This document shows, one piece after another, positions 15,933 to 24,554 of a stretch of 64,000 nt of DNA. A model generated the notes under the pieces. It was not told the DNA's origin. It did not search any database and saw only the letters and a list, made by a program, of their open reading frames with translations. The first letter of the stretch is position 1; every line of letters starts with the position of its first letter. A program made the position numbers and the translations under genes. Source of the stretch: Candidatus Gagatemarchaeum stordalenia (lineage in GTDB: Archaea; Thermoproteota; Nitrososphaeria; Nitrososphaerales; Gagatemarchaeaceae); NCBI GenBank assembly GCA_003164815.1, contig PLUF01000075.1, positions 1 through 64,000 on the forward strand. Reading direction: 5' to 3'.

Positions 15933-17296
15933 CCCGCCTGTACTCCGCCCAGGAATTTAACGGCCAGAGAGAGGGCGTCGTTCCACTCGGCGCCCGAGAT
16001 CGAGGAGAATTCGCTCGGTACGATGAGGCCCCTCGTGCACGCGTACGCCTCGTCTCCTTGCCTGAGGGGCAGCCTCTCCAGCTTGAAGGCGAGTCTCGCC
16101 CTCGTGCCATCGTCCAGGCCTGAAAAGTGCTTCATGTCGGAGGCGATCAGGGCGGCCGAGGCCTTCTTCCTGGGACTTACCGCAACCTGAGCGTTCCTCG
16201 GGGTCGCGAGAATCCTCTGGGCCGCGGCCCAGATGCAGTTCGAGGGCGCCATGCCAGCGGCCTCCATGAACAGCGCTCCCGTCGCTTCGAGCCTGTCGAG
16301 CCTCTTGCCGATGGACTTGAGCATAAGGTCCGAATCTGAGGGTGTGGCGACGCCTACGATGGGGACACCGATGTCGACCTCGATCTCCTTCCTCTTGGAG
16401 AACCCGTAGAAGAGCCTGCGCGGGTCCAAAGTCACCTCGACGCTCCTGACCATCTCGCCGGGTGCGTCCTTCCAGGCGATTCTCAGAGGGGAGGCTCCAG
16501 ATTCGCCTTCGACCTCGGCTGCGACGGTCTTGCGGATGGTCCCAAACCCGTCTTCGAAGCACTCCGAGAGGAGCGGACGCCAGAAGAGGGCGTAGAGCCG
16601 GCGGTGCCCCGCCTCCTCCAGCAGAGCGGCCTTGCATTGCCTGCGCTCGCCATCCACCAGTAGGAGAGGGGTCGATTCGAAGGCCCCGGAGACCTCCACA
16701 ACGAACCTGAAAGGAGGGAACCTTACGTTGGTGAGTCCGAGCTTCAGGTTCGAGTCGAGCAGCTGCCCCTCGGCGAGCGCCTTCAGCGCACGGTCTGCCA
16801 CTCCCGCGTGCCTGGCCGCCTCGAGGAAGGCAAAGATCACTGATTCGGCCTGGGTCAGCTTCGTGCCCCTCTTCGATGCGCCTCTCAGGACCTGGAGGGC
16901 CCGGAACTCGATGAGCTCCCTGCTCAGAGGCGCCTCGAGCCCGTTGCAGAGCAGCTCGGCCAGCCTGTGTATCCGCTCCTTGTCCCTGTCGACCATCCCC
17001 CTGACCATGTAGAACTCCCTCCTGCTCGGGGTCCTTCCGAGGATCTGCTGGACTTCCGAGAGCTCAGGGGACTGCGCGGGCGCCGGAGACCCGGTCGGGC
17101 TGTACCCGGAAGGGAACGAGCCGGATCCGCACTGGGGGCACGACGGTTCCCTGCTCGGGGTACCGCACCTAGGGCAGATGCGGCCGCAGCGCGGGCACCT
17201 CCCCTCGCTCATCGCCGAACCGCAGTACGGACAGAGGGAGCTTTCCCGCTTTTCGACGCGGGTCGATGAGAGTGCGATGCCGCCGGCTGGGACCAT
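15929..17296 (-). CDS. Multi-zinc-ribbon protein in the ParB operon
   Basis: 455 residues. The N-terminus has four CxxC knuckles in about 40 residues (CPYCGS, CPRCGR, CPRCGT, CPQCGS), i.e. two zinc ribbons, then a proline-rich linker and about 380 residues of mixed alpha/beta with no recognised domain (segments such as LIEFRALQVLRGASKRG and FGTIRKTVAAEVEGE). The ATG at 17296 is about 30 nt from a TTTAAA box inside a palindrome, so the transcript may be leaderless. The stop overlaps the parB start by 4 nt. Co-expression suggests a partner in partition or replication of the element. Confidence 0.65.
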   Translation of the reverse strand: MVPAGGIALSSTRVEKRESSLCPYCGSAMSEGRCPRCGRICPRCGTPSREPSCPQCGSGSFPSGYSPTGSPAPAQSPELSEVQQILGRTPSRREFYMVRGMVDRDKERIHRLAELLCNGLEAPLSRELIEFRALQVLRGASKRGTKLTQAESVIFAFLEAARHAGVADRALKALAEGQLLDSNLKLGLTNVRFPPFRFVVEVSGAFESTPLLLVDGERRQCKAALLEEAGHRRLYALFWRPLLSECFEDGFGTIRKTVAAEVEGESGASPLRIAWKDAPGEMVRSVEVTLDPRRLFYGFSKRKEIEVDIGVPIVGVATPSDSDLMLKSIGKRLDRLEATGALFMEAAGMAPSNCIWAAAQRILATPRNAQVAVSPRKKASAALIASDMKHFSGLDDGTRARLAFKLERLPLRQGDEAYACTRGLIVPSEFSSISGAEWNDALSLAVKFLGGVQAG

Positions 17297-17322
17297 GTAA
17301 CATCTCTACGTATCTTCGGTAT

Positions 17323-17340
17323 GGAAGATTTAAATCTTCC
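17323..17340. promoter_or_regulatory. Divergent promoter palindrome containing TTTAAA
   Basis: A perfect 18-bp palindrome, GGAAGATTTAAATCTTCC, sits between the divergent zinc-ribbon/parB operon and the RHH gene and contains a symmetric TATA-like TTTAAA. A dimeric regulator such as the neighbouring RHH protein could control both directions from it. Confidence 0.65.
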
Positions 17341-17358
17341 GTAGTTTTACCAACCGGC

Positions 17359-17715
17359 ATGCCAGACAGGGGATTCCGAACCATCACGGTAACCGACCAA
17401 ATCTACGAGAAGGTAAAGCAGCGCGCCAAGAAGGAGAGCAAGAGCGTAGCGACCTTCGCCAGCCAGGCGCTCGAGATCATGCTCTTCGTCGAGGAGAAGT
17501 TCTCAAACTACGTCCCGTACCTGGAGATCGTCTCCGTCGACAAGGACGAGGTGATCATAAAGGACAACAAGGTCGACAGAGTAGTCGCAATCAAGGCCAA
17601 GTCTTCTGACAACGGCAAGGTCAGGTTCTACTGCGACCTAGACGACACGGACTACTGCCCGCACACGGCCTTCGCGGCGGCTCTGCCACAGGTAAGGAAC
17701 GCCATCCGGCGATAG
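17359..17715 (+). CDS. Ribbon-helix-helix DNA-binding protein
   Basis: 118 residues from ATG at 17359; an upstream in-frame ATG would run through the palindrome and is unlikely. Residues 6-45 form an RHH unit: strand FRTITVTDQ, helix IYEKVKQRAKKES, helix SVATFASQALEIMLFVEE. The C-terminal 70 residues are a beta-rich domain (LEIVSVDKDEVIIKDNKVD) containing Cys and His (FYCDLDDTDYCPHTAF) that could bind a metal. It is divergent from the parB operon across the palindrome and 5 nt before the next gene, so it probably regulates the partition operon and itself. Confidence 0.75.
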   Translation: MPDRGFRTITVTDQIYEKVKQRAKKESKSVATFASQALEIMLFVEEKFSNYVPYLEIVSVDKDEVIIKDNKVDRVVAIKAKSSDNGKVRFYCDLDDTDYCPHTAFAAALPQVRNAIRR

Positions 17716-17720
17716 AACCT

Positions 17721-18689
17721 TTGTCTGCTACAACTTACACGTCCCCGGAGCATCCCAACCTGCAATGGTTGCTTTCGTTCACTCCGCGAGTCTCCAGAAT
17801 CTTTCGGGAAGAGTACAGCTTTCAAACAGGGTTCCAATCGTTCCTTGAGAACACTATCCGAGACCTTCGGGGGCGAGGGACCCGCGGGCTTGAGACGCAT
17901 ACGCGCGAGCTTGGCGACTCGGACATGTTCGATTCATTCGTGGCAGAGTTGGAGGTCGCAGACGTACTTGCAATCAATGGCCGGAAAGTCGAGTTCCTAC
18001 CGAGCAAATCATCAAACGGAGTGAAACCGCCAGATATGATTGCCCACGGCGAGCCGAGAGACATTGCTGTGGAAGTAAAGATGCTCACTGATGAGCAGGT
18101 CTTTCACAGAATCGAGAGGGGGATCCGTCAGATCTTGGGCGACACCGGCTTCTCCGCGAGGGTCACGCTTGGTCCCGACATCGCACAGGCCGACAAGTTC
18201 CACCGAAAGAAATTCATTGATTTGATGCTCAAGGACTTTGAGCGAAAGTTCGATTCTCATTCGAGTCAGGGTCAGACAATCAGCACGGCATTTGGTTTCG
18301 TTCAGCTCTGGAAACGGTTGCCCGGGCAGGAACTTGAAATACTGGTTGGAACGACGATCATTAGCATTCCCCGGGATACATTCCGAGAGAGGATCAGATC
18401 CGATATCCTCGATGCTGCGCGAAAGAGGTCGACGTGGAAGGGGGACCTGACGGAGTGTCCATATGTTGTCGCCCTGGTTGCCAAGGACCACTGGGTCCGC
18501 TTGGAGGACGTCGAGGCGATCGTGAACGACGCAGAGGGCCTCTTCCGCACTGATGAGGACTGCAGGAACATTACGGGCATCTTGTGGGTTGCGGTCTGGG
18601 GAGAAGTAACTGTTCTTGCAAATCCGAGAGCCTGGGAGGAGATCGGCGACCCCAGTATTGCATCCCGTATCGTGAAAGGTCTTCCTTGA
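17721..18689 (+). CDS. PD-(D/E)XK-like nuclease candidate
   Basis: 322 residues, TTG start 5 nt after the RHH stop. The central segment PPDMIAHGEPRDIAVEVKM fits the nuclease core (Asp, then Glu-Val-Lys after a beta strand). A basic helical stretch (FHRKKFIDLMLKDFERKF) and two hydrophobic beta segments (ILVGTTIISIP, YVVALVAKDHWVRL) follow. Such proteins serve in restriction, repair or abortive infection. No methylase is nearby, so it is not a classic restriction pair. The call rests on one motif. Confidence 0.45.
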   Translation: MSATTYTSPEHPNLQWLLSFTPRVSRIFREEYSFQTGFQSFLENTIRDLRGRGTRGLETHTRELGDSDMFDSFVAELEVADVLAINGRKVEFLPSKSSNGVKPPDMIAHGEPRDIAVEVKMLTDEQVFHRIERGIRQILGDTGFSARVTLGPDIAQADKFHRKKFIDLMLKDFERKFDSHSSQGQTISTAFGFVQLWKRLPGQELEILVGTTIISIPRDTFRERIRSDILDAARKRSTWKGDLTECPYVVALVAKDHWVRLEDVEAIVNDAEGLFRTDEDCRNITGILWVAVWGEVTVLANPRAWEEIGDPSIASRIVKGLP

Positions 18690-18731
18690 CTGTAGCAGGC
18701 GCTAACGAGGTAATCAGGAAGTCCGAAGAGA

Positions 18732-18775
18732 CTATAGGCAGCAGCGCCTATATAGGCAGGCCCGCCTATACGCCA
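18732..18775. repeat. TATATAGG palindrome cluster upstream of the ATPase
   Basis: Contains CTATAGGC, the perfect 12-bp palindrome GCCTATATAGGC (18746-18757) and CCCGCCTATA. Similar sequences lie just after the ATPase gene (19953-19982), so the gene is bracketed by related palindromes. They could be operators overlapping TATA boxes or ends of a small mobile unit. Confidence 0.55.
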
Positions 18776-18789
18776 AGAAGGTAAGAATC

Positions 18790-19959
18790 TTGCAAGAACC
18801 CCCCTTTATCGTCGGTAGACCCGTCACCGGGGAGTATTTCGTTGACAGGCAAGAGGAACTTCGACGCCTTATTTCCCTTGTTGAGGCTGTCACAAAAGGC
18901 TCTTCGAGTAACTCAGCCCTGATCGGATTGAGGAGGACAGGAAAGACGTCCGTCTTGGAGAACCTCGAACTGAGGCTCAAGCCGAACGCGAAACTTGTTC
19001 CTGTAATTGTGAACTGCTTCGGAATCGCAGCAAAGAGCCGCCTTGCGAAGGTGCTTGTGGACGGAGCAATCGACAGCTACGTCCGAAAGACTGGCGACAA
19101 GGCATACCTCAAGCGTCTGGCGAAGGCAATCAGCGAGGCGGCCAAGTCCGCCGCTGAGCGCGTTAGCGAAGTGAAGTTCGCCGAGTTCTCCCTGAGTCTG
19201 CGAGACAAGAACACGGAAGAGGACGTTCTGATCGAGAATGCGCTAAAGTATGTAGAATCGCTTGCTGAGGAGAAGGACGTCTTCTTCGTAATCATGCTCG
19301 ACGAGTTCCAGGATGTCATCAGGTGGGGGGACGATACGCTGAAGAGGATTCGCACGGTTGTTCAGTCGCAGAAGAGGGTATGTTACGTTCTGGCCGGATC
19401 GGCGACCACCGTGATGCGCAACTTGGTCTACGACCGCCGATCGCCATTCTACAGACAGCTTGTTGAGATCCCCATCAAGAAGCTCGACAAGGTCGTCGTA
19501 AGTGCCTTCTTGGAATCCAGGCTTGCCGCTGCCAAGATACGGATGACAGGTCCCGTCCTTGGGATGATAGTAGATCTATCGGGTGGATATCCAGACTACG
19601 TCCAGCGGCTGGGATTGGAGCTTTACCTCTCCGTAGGGGAAGGAGGCTCGCTCACTGAGGAAGGAGTCGGGAGGGCTTACGAGGACATGGTCCTAGGGCT
19701 TGACGGGGAGTTCGACAGTTATTTCAGCACCTTCACGCCATTAGAGCGTGAAATCTTGGTTGCCCTGGCGACCGGAAAGATTCAGCCCAGCGAAGTCGCA
19801 AGGGAGGTCAGGAAACCAATCTTCAACATATCAAAGACCCTCACAACTTTGATGAACTACGGTGTGATCGAGCGGCCGATGAAGGGGCAGTACAGGATTG
19901 CAGATGCCGTATTCGCGGATTGGCTGAACAGACGATTCAAGCCAATGGCAGAGATATAG
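18790..19959 (+). CDS. Archaeal (PF01637-type) AAA/STAND-like ATPase with C-terminal winged helix
   Basis: 389 residues, TTG start. The N-terminal FVDRQEEL box and Walker A GLRRTGKTS (near residues 45-53) with Walker B FFVIMLDEFQD (near 167-177) are typical of the archaeal ATPase family. Sensor-like GSATTVMRN and a C-terminal winged-helix region (LEREILVALATGKIQPSEVAREV) follow. Family members are standalone, often element-borne and linked to defence or regulation. It is flanked on both sides by CTATATAGG palindromes. Confidence 0.8.
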   Translation: MQEPPFIVGRPVTGEYFVDRQEELRRLISLVEAVTKGSSSNSALIGLRRTGKTSVLENLELRLKPNAKLVPVIVNCFGIAAKSRLAKVLVDGAIDSYVRKTGDKAYLKRLAKAISEAAKSAAERVSEVKFAEFSLSLRDKNTEEDVLIENALKYVESLAEEKDVFFVIMLDEFQDVIRWGDDTLKRIRTVVQSQKRVCYVLAGSATTVMRNLVYDRRSPFYRQLVEIPIKKLDKVVVSAFLESRLAAAKIRMTGPVLGMIVDLSGGYPDYVQRLGLELYLSVGEGGSLTEEGVGRAYEDMVLGLDGEFDSYFSTFTPLEREILVALATGKIQPSEVAREVRKPIFNISKTLTTLMNYGVIERPMKGQYRIADAVFADWLNRRFKPMAEI

Positions 19960-19982
19960 GCGGCTGTCCCTATATAGGCGCC
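19953..19982. repeat. TATATAGG palindrome cluster downstream of the ATPase
   Basis: GATATAGGCGG then CCTATATAGG (19969-19978, palindromic) followed by CGCCG. This mirrors the cluster upstream of the same gene. Confidence 0.5.
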
Positions 19983-20069
19983 GCTCCCTAACAACCAAGC
20001 GTGGTGGTCAAACAGGCGCGCCGCCCCGCCACCGAAGTGCTCGCTTAGGCGCCTTCCCCCTCTGAATCG

Positions 20070-20203
20070 GAGCGAGATTCCGGATGACCGCGATCCTGAG
20101 TTTTATTTCGGCACGCACCACAGAGCCACATGTACAGGGAGCTGCCCATCTGGTCGATGTACATTCCCGGATCCTCTTGCAGGAGCTGCACCTCCTCTCC
20201 TCC
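20070..20203 (-). CDS. Possible very small zinc-binding protein (weak)
   Basis: Two minus-strand frames are open here. The one ending YMWLCGACRNKTQDRG then RSDSEGEGA has a CxxC and protein-like composition but is only about 45 residues from a GTG after a GAGGAGAG stretch. The other (MSDEFPLEAG, then CSSCKRIREC) also has Cys pairs. I cannot choose between them. Confidence 0.2.
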
Positions 20204-20317
20204 ACGAGCCCAGCCTCAAGAGGAAACTCGTCGCTCATCGCAGCTTCACTCGAAGTTTGATTTCCCAGTTTATTAGTGTTCATAGAATACCAAATCAGGA
20301 CGGAGCAAAAAAGCCGC

Positions 20318-21112
20318 ATGTCGCCACAAGACGAGGAGATCCTAGTCATCTTCGCCGCTCTGATGGTTCAGGTTGTCTATCTCTTCGTCTCTTCGAGGCG
20401 TGGTATTCGGGCCGTTGCTGGCCTGATGGTTGCCCTGATAGCGGGCCTGATCGCCAACACCGTCACAGGTGGTTTCGTGAATACGCAACTGGCGAGCTCT
20501 CTTCACATTGGTCTCGTTGTCTACTCGTTCACCCTGGGACCCGTTGTGGAGGAGAGCGCGAAGTTCGGCTTTCTGATTCTCCTCTTGATTCCAATGAACA
20601 GGCGTGTGAAGTCTTTGTCGGAAAGCAATCTCTCATTCTCGAGTGCGCAGATGGGCATGCTCACAGGGAGCTTCTTCATGCTGTTTGAGCGATTGTTGAA
20701 GGACCTGCCAGGAGGGTTCTCCTTTCCACTCTCCCTGCTTGATGAAAGTCCTGTTCACGCGGTGGCCACCGGTATCTCTTCGTCAGCAATTACCAGCGGC
20801 TCTATTTCAAGACGATTCCTGCTGTTCTTCCCAGCGGCGGTAATCATCCATGCGAGTTACAACCTCCTCGTGGCCTTGGCAGTTTCATCCTACGTCCTCT
20901 ACCTGCTGCAGACTGTTGTTTTCCTTGTATTCTGGATTGCTTTCATCGTGCTTGGAAGGCACTTCCGGCCAGACCGGAAACAGGATGCTCAAGCATCGGG
21001 TACTAAACCAACCGAACGTCGTTCTCAATTTCACGTTAAGACCTTCCATGGTGTCATCTTACGAAAGAAACATGAGAACAAACGACAAGACAGTCGACAT
21101 ACGACCCTTTAA
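20318..21112 (+). CDS. PrsW-like intramembrane protease
   Basis: About 264 residues from ATG at 20318 (an upstream in-frame ATG at 20276 lies on the TATA-like GTTTATTAG). Seven or eight membrane helices carry the PrsW signature: VVEESAKF (EExxK), GSFFMLFERLL (FxxxE), SPVHAVATG and IIHASYNLL (His on separate helices). PrsW proteins are glutamyl intramembrane proteases of the CAAX-protease superfamily that cut membrane proteins, for example anti-sigma factors in Bacillus. The archaeal substrate is unknown. The 3' end overlaps the small gene at 21072. Confidence 0.75.
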   Translation: MSPQDEEILVIFAALMVQVVYLFVSSRRGIRAVAGLMVALIAGLIANTVTGGFVNTQLASSLHIGLVVYSFTLGPVVEESAKFGFLILLLIPMNRRVKSLSESNLSFSSAQMGMLTGSFFMLFERLLKDLPGGFSFPLSLLDESPVHAVATGISSSAITSGSISRRFLLFFPAAVIIHASYNLLVALAVSSYVLYLLQTVVFLVFWIAFIVLGRHFRPDRKQDAQASGTKPTERRSQFHVKTFHGVILRKKHENKRQDSRHTTL

Positions 21113-21287
21113 GGAACAACTCAGGAAAAGGCTCCCCCCTGACAGCACAGTCCTGACCGATTTACTGGATGAACCAGACACAATGTCGGTAGTCCGGGCC
21201 GAGACCTTAATCCCTCACTATCTTCAACGGCTCGAGAGGGAGCTGGCCAAGCATGAAGCGCGGGGACCCTTATTGTTGCGGTCGTGA
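21072..21287 (+). CDS. Small conserved protein (also found here as a relic)
   Basis: 71 residues from ATG at 21072, overlapping the PrsW-like gene by 41 nt in another frame. It is hydrophilic and probably helical: RPFKEQLRKRLPPDS, then TVLTDLLDEPDTMSVVRAET and LIPHYLQRLERELAKHEA. A frameshifted homologue (TVLVKILNEPGIMSVARAKI) at 25.7 kb supports it as a real coding sequence. Function unknown. Confidence 0.6.
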   Translation: MRTNDKTVDIRPFKEQLRKRLPPDSTVLTDLLDEPDTMSVVRAETLIPHYLQRLERELAKHEARGPLLLRS

Positions 21288-21692
21288 CAAGATGTCCTGG
21301 GCTCCATCGGTCGGTATGGATTCCCCTGGTACCGCTCATTCCACGAAGTAGCTTAAAATAAAGCGAGTTCTCGCGAGATTCCGACTTCCCTTGTGCGACT
21401 CGAGCTGCTGGTACGCGACGTCCCCGCCCTGGGCCTGCCAGTGCGAGTGCGATGGGGAGTTTCACGGAGCATCTGGATACGGGCGGGTATTCAAGCGCGC
21501 TAGGCCACAGAGGTACGCCCCCGGATTGTACCCAAGAGCGAGGCCGACGCCTCTTCTCCGGTCATTAGCGAGGCTGCAACGATCATCCAACCCCCTGTTA
21601 TCAGATCGGCTGGAGTAAAGAGCAGTTTTCCGGGGTCGGTCAAGTCGTTCCTGACCGGAGCCGGGAAGGCAGCCTTATCTGCTGCTCTTTTA

Positions 21693-22073
21693 GTGGGGTT
21701 GACCGCCGTACATCCTGTCCTGGGCGCCATGGCTACCCACGCATACTCGGTCTACAACCACGGCGCCGTAGGATTTGCATTGTACAATATCTTCAAGAAA
21801 TGGAGATCCGGAGAGGAGAGCACTCCGCAGGCCGCAAGGGAAACTACCAGACTGGTAGCCGGCGAGGCGGCTGGCGGAGCTTCTGACAAGCTCGCCGAGA
21901 CGATGGTGAGCGGATTGAAGCAGACGGGGGCGATAGAGCAGGTGGCAAAACAGACCAGCATCAGTCCGGTAGTCTATTCCGACATGCTGCAGGGTTCGAT
22001 CTCGTCCTCTGCTTCGCAGGCCTTCGGTGACCTGGCAGGATACGTGGTGGGCAAGGCAGTGGGAGCACCATGA
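21693..22073 (+). CDS. Small membrane-associated protein, start uncertain
   Basis: 126 residues from GTG at 21693, but the same frame is open and protein-like back to about 21502 (KSEADASSPVISEAATIIQ, then VKSFLTGAGKAALSAALLVG) with no ATG, GTG or TTG. The true start may be unusual or upstream sequence may have been lost. A hydrophobic segment lies near the N-terminus, followed by an amphipathic Ala/Gly-rich region. It overlaps the 94-aa gene by 4 nt (ATGA). No family recognised. Confidence 0.5.
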   Translation: MGLTAVHPVLGAMATHAYSVYNHGAVGFALYNIFKKWRSGEESTPQAARETTRLVAGEAAGGASDKLAETMVSGLKQTGAIEQVAKQTSISPVVYSDMLQGSISSSASQAFGDLAGYVVGKAVGAP

Positions 22074-22354
22074 GCGAAGACGTCTTCGACGCCATAGCCG
22101 TCATCGCGGTTCGCAAGTCCAAGTTCTACGAGAGGAGCAGGGACGTCCTGCTGAAGCGCGTCCCGCAGAATATGGACCAGAAGAGGCTGAGGGGAGAGCT
22201 TCGAAAAGCGATTTCGGGACTCGACAATGACCTCTTTATCGGACAATCAGAGAAAGCGACCAAGAAGCTCGATCCATCTGCACCGATTGAGAAACTCGGC
22301 CTCGATAGCGAGAAGATAATCGATGCCGTCCTGCAGAAGCTGTCTACAAGATAG
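22070..22354 (+). CDS. Small helical cytosolic protein
   Basis: 94 residues, ATG overlapping the previous stop by 4 nt. It is highly charged and helical (SKFYERSRDVLLKRVPQNMD, QKRLRGELRKAISGLDNDLF), without Cys or membrane segments. It is translationally coupled to the preceding membrane-associated protein, so the two may act together. Function unknown. Confidence 0.55.
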   Translation: MSEDVFDAIAVIAVRKSKFYERSRDVLLKRVPQNMDQKRLRGELRKAISGLDNDLFIGQSEKATKKLDPSAPIEKLGLDSEKIIDAVLQKLSTR

Positions 22355-22480
22355 GACGTTCTTGCCGGGCAAATCCATTCTGCGCCCGACCCTTCTGTGC
22401 GTTCTGCCAGTCCGCCCTGCGCTCTTGATTCTGGCGGGGCCAAACGCTAATATTCAACCGCGACTCATAACAACCGGAAC

Positions 22481-22960
22481 ATGAACCCTGCACCCTCGAT
22501 GGCAAGGTATTTTCTTGAGGCGGCATCCATTCCGGGGGCCTCCTGCATCCTGCTATGGGTTCTATTCGTTCATTCCCCGGCTGCATGGGTGCTGGCGGTC
22601 TTCGCGATATATGGAAGCTTCATCGGCTCCGTTCTGGATGGGGTTTCTGATACCATCTCGGCCGCGATCCGCAGGTTAGGCCAAGTCACCTTGATTCCCT
22701 CGTTCGGGACGGCCCTGCTCTTTCCTGGCGTAGGAGCGGTCTCGGGCGCGTTGCTTCAGAACCAGGTGCTCGGTCTGATGACTTCCTCGTTTGGCTCGGG
22801 CATGCTGGTCTTCTGGGAGGTCACAGTAATTACACCGCTGTTGATCCTGGTTCAGCTATTGGCCAAGAACGCCCACTTCAGGCCTAAAGGATTCGGCGAC
22901 CGAGCCGTCGCCGAGCGGGCTTACGACCTCCCTTACCGCGCCGCGGCCCCGGATAGCTAG
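22481..22960 (+). CDS. Four-helix membrane protein convergent with integrase 1
   Basis: 159 residues with about four hydrophobic helices (for example SCILLWVLFVHSPAAWVLAV, LLFPGVGAVSGALLQNQVLG) and a charged C-terminus. Its stop overlaps the integrase stop in a shared CTAG at 22957-22960, the same tight convergence as between integrase 2 and its small neighbour. Function unknown; probably element cargo. Confidence 0.55.
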   Translation: MNPAPSMARYFLEAASIPGASCILLWVLFVHSPAAWVLAVFAIYGSFIGSVLDGVSDTISAAIRRLGQVTLIPSFGTALLFPGVGAVSGALLQNQVLGLMTSSFGSGMLVFWEVTVITPLLILVQLLAKNAHFRPKGFGDRAVAERAYDLPYRAAAPDS

Positions 22961-24438
22961 TCAGCGCGCAGCCCTATTACCGCCTTTCCGTTGGGCAGGT
23001 CTCGCTTATAGTCCCAGCCCTGTTCGATCCAGTGCTCAAGCTCACCAATCGGCACCACCCTCTGAGTTCCTTGACGGAGCCCGAGCATCTGCTTCGACTT
23101 CTCGTGGATGAGCTCCTGTAGCTTCTCCATGGTTACCTTGGTGACATCCCCTAGGGCAAGCAGCTCCTCCTCCGTATACCCGAACATCTTGAGGGCCTCG
23201 ACTCTAGCCGTGTTCACGACTTCGTCCTTCCCTATGCTGGGCTGCACCATCGTCGCCAGGTGCTTCTCAGATGCTCTCGCATATGCCTGCCTCATCCCCT
23301 CGAGAAGGTCATCCGGTAGTTGCCCCTTGTTGAGCGTATACACATGCTCGATGTCCCCGATGTGCCCCATCCAGAAGACGCGGTAATCCTTGATTACGTG
23401 ACCCTCCTGCTCCGCCCCCATCATCCTGGTGTCGAAGTACCTCCGAAGCACGTACGGGCGCCACTTGAACCCCGCCGCCCTGATCGCGTGCCGGACATCG
23501 TCTCCTATGTTCGTCACCCGCACGAACCTACCAATACGCCACGGATTTGCTGGATTGGCGGTGACTAGCGGAGAGGACGCCTCGACCTTCTCCTTCCTGA
23601 TCAGCACCCTCCACTCGATGTACTGCTTGATGTAGCTGCACCCTTGCTCGGGCAGGAATGTGACATACTGCTTCCCCATCTTCGAGAGCGTCCGTCTTAC
23701 GACCACCATGGCAGGTGTCCTCGTGAAGGACACGAATCCGTCGCTCGCTACGTTCATCTCCGGCAGGTCGTGTACCCTTAGGCCATCCTCCCCGTACATG
23801 TTGCCGATGACACCCGGCCTTACCCCGGAGAACGCCATGAGAGCGCAGCAGACCTTCTTCTGCAGGTCGGCATGCTCGAAGATGGAATGAAGCTCCTGGT
23901 GAGTCGGCACGCGCTCGTTGTCGTATAGCCCCACGTATCTCGAAAGCCTCACCCGACGCGTCACCTCCAGGTCGTTGAAGAGCCACCAGCCCTTCAGAGT
24001 CTTCATGTAGCCGGCGATGCTCGAGCTCCTGTTCCCTTCCTTCTCGAGGCGGGAGACCATCCTGAAGAGGAAGTCCCCTCCCTCGCCCTTGGACATCTTT
24101 GCAAGGTCGCGCTGAGTGATCTGGAAGAGCTCGCAGATGCGCCCTATCCTTCGGAGGGAGACCTCTGCGTTCACCTTGGACCCCCGAGAGACGTTCTCGA
24201 TCCAGGCCGAGAACCCCTCATCCTCCAGGAGGTGCCGGTACTTGCTCCTAGGGAACATCCACCGCTCTTTTGACACGCCAGATGGCGTCTTTTCAGCTAA
24301 TAACAGGGGTAGACTTGAACCCGTTCGGGTCCGTGTACCGTCGGGCCCGCTCCTAATCCGGTTCGATACCCAGATTCCTCCTTCGAACTGGGTTCCATTG
24401 TGATAAGAAGCAATCTTCCCGAGGGATAAAAGGACCAC
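22957..24438 (-). CDS. int: Archaeal tyrosine recombinase/integrase 1
   Basis: 493 residues as an open frame; the conserved protein probably begins at ATG 24258 (FPRSKYRHLLE), since the first 60 codons run through the att-like leader. The core-binding domain is about residues 65-170. Catalytic signs are Arg in SGVRPG (207), PYVLRRYFDTR (Tyr-x-x-Arg, 329-332, replacing His-x-x-Arg), WMGHIG (His 359) and the nucleophile in EHVYTLNK (Tyr 367). A C-terminal extension of about 110 residues follows. It shares its layout with integrase 2 (57.7 kb) and with relics at 44.7 and 62.3 kb. It would mediate integration and excision of the element. Confidence 0.9.
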   Translation of the reverse strand: MVLLSLGKIASYHNGTQFEGGIWVSNRIRSGPDGTRTRTGSSLPLLLAEKTPSGVSKERWMFPRSKYRHLLEDEGFSAWIENVSRGSKVNAEVSLRRIGRICELFQITQRDLAKMSKGEGGDFLFRMVSRLEKEGNRSSSIAGYMKTLKGWWLFNDLEVTRRVRLSRYVGLYDNERVPTHQELHSIFEHADLQKKVCCALMAFSGVRPGVIGNMYGEDGLRVHDLPEMNVASDGFVSFTRTPAMVVVRRTLSKMGKQYVTFLPEQGCSYIKQYIEWRVLIRKEKVEASSPLVTANPANPWRIGRFVRVTNIGDDVRHAIRAAGFKWRPYVLRRYFDTRMMGAEQEGHVIKDYRVFWMGHIGDIEHVYTLNKGQLPDDLLEGMRQAYARASEKHLATMVQPSIGKDEVVNTARVEALKMFGYTEEELLALGDVTKVTMEKLQELIHEKSKQMLGLRQGTQRVVPIGELEHWIEQGWDYKRDLPNGKAVIGLRAD

Positions 24439-24470
24439 TAAACTCTCCTTTTCTGCAGCACAAGCTTTCT
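24341..24470. repeat. Integrase leader/att-like sequence (left copy of a 130-bp direct repeat)
   Basis: From TCGGGCCCGCTCC to GCTTTCT this sequence matches 44751-44880 at about 93% (9 differences by eye) in the same orientation. It contains GGTTCGA and CCTTCGAAC arms around CCCAG/CTGGG and overlaps the 5' part of the integrase 1 frame. Just beyond it, minus-strand sequence near 24480-24500 resembles a tRNA T-arm (GGGTTCAAATCC), but no complete tRNA can be folded. Confidence 0.7.
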
Positions 24471-24554
24471 GGGGGTCGAATAGCAGGATTTGAACCCACT
24501 TCGCGGGTTCGGAAACGGGAAAGCGTATGGCATTGGCGACTCTCTAAAGAAGGG

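Noticed and set aside
15330-16190. 286-codon plus-strand ORF opposite parB
   Set aside because: It is antisense to the well-supported ParB and zinc-ribbon genes and has shadow-type composition.
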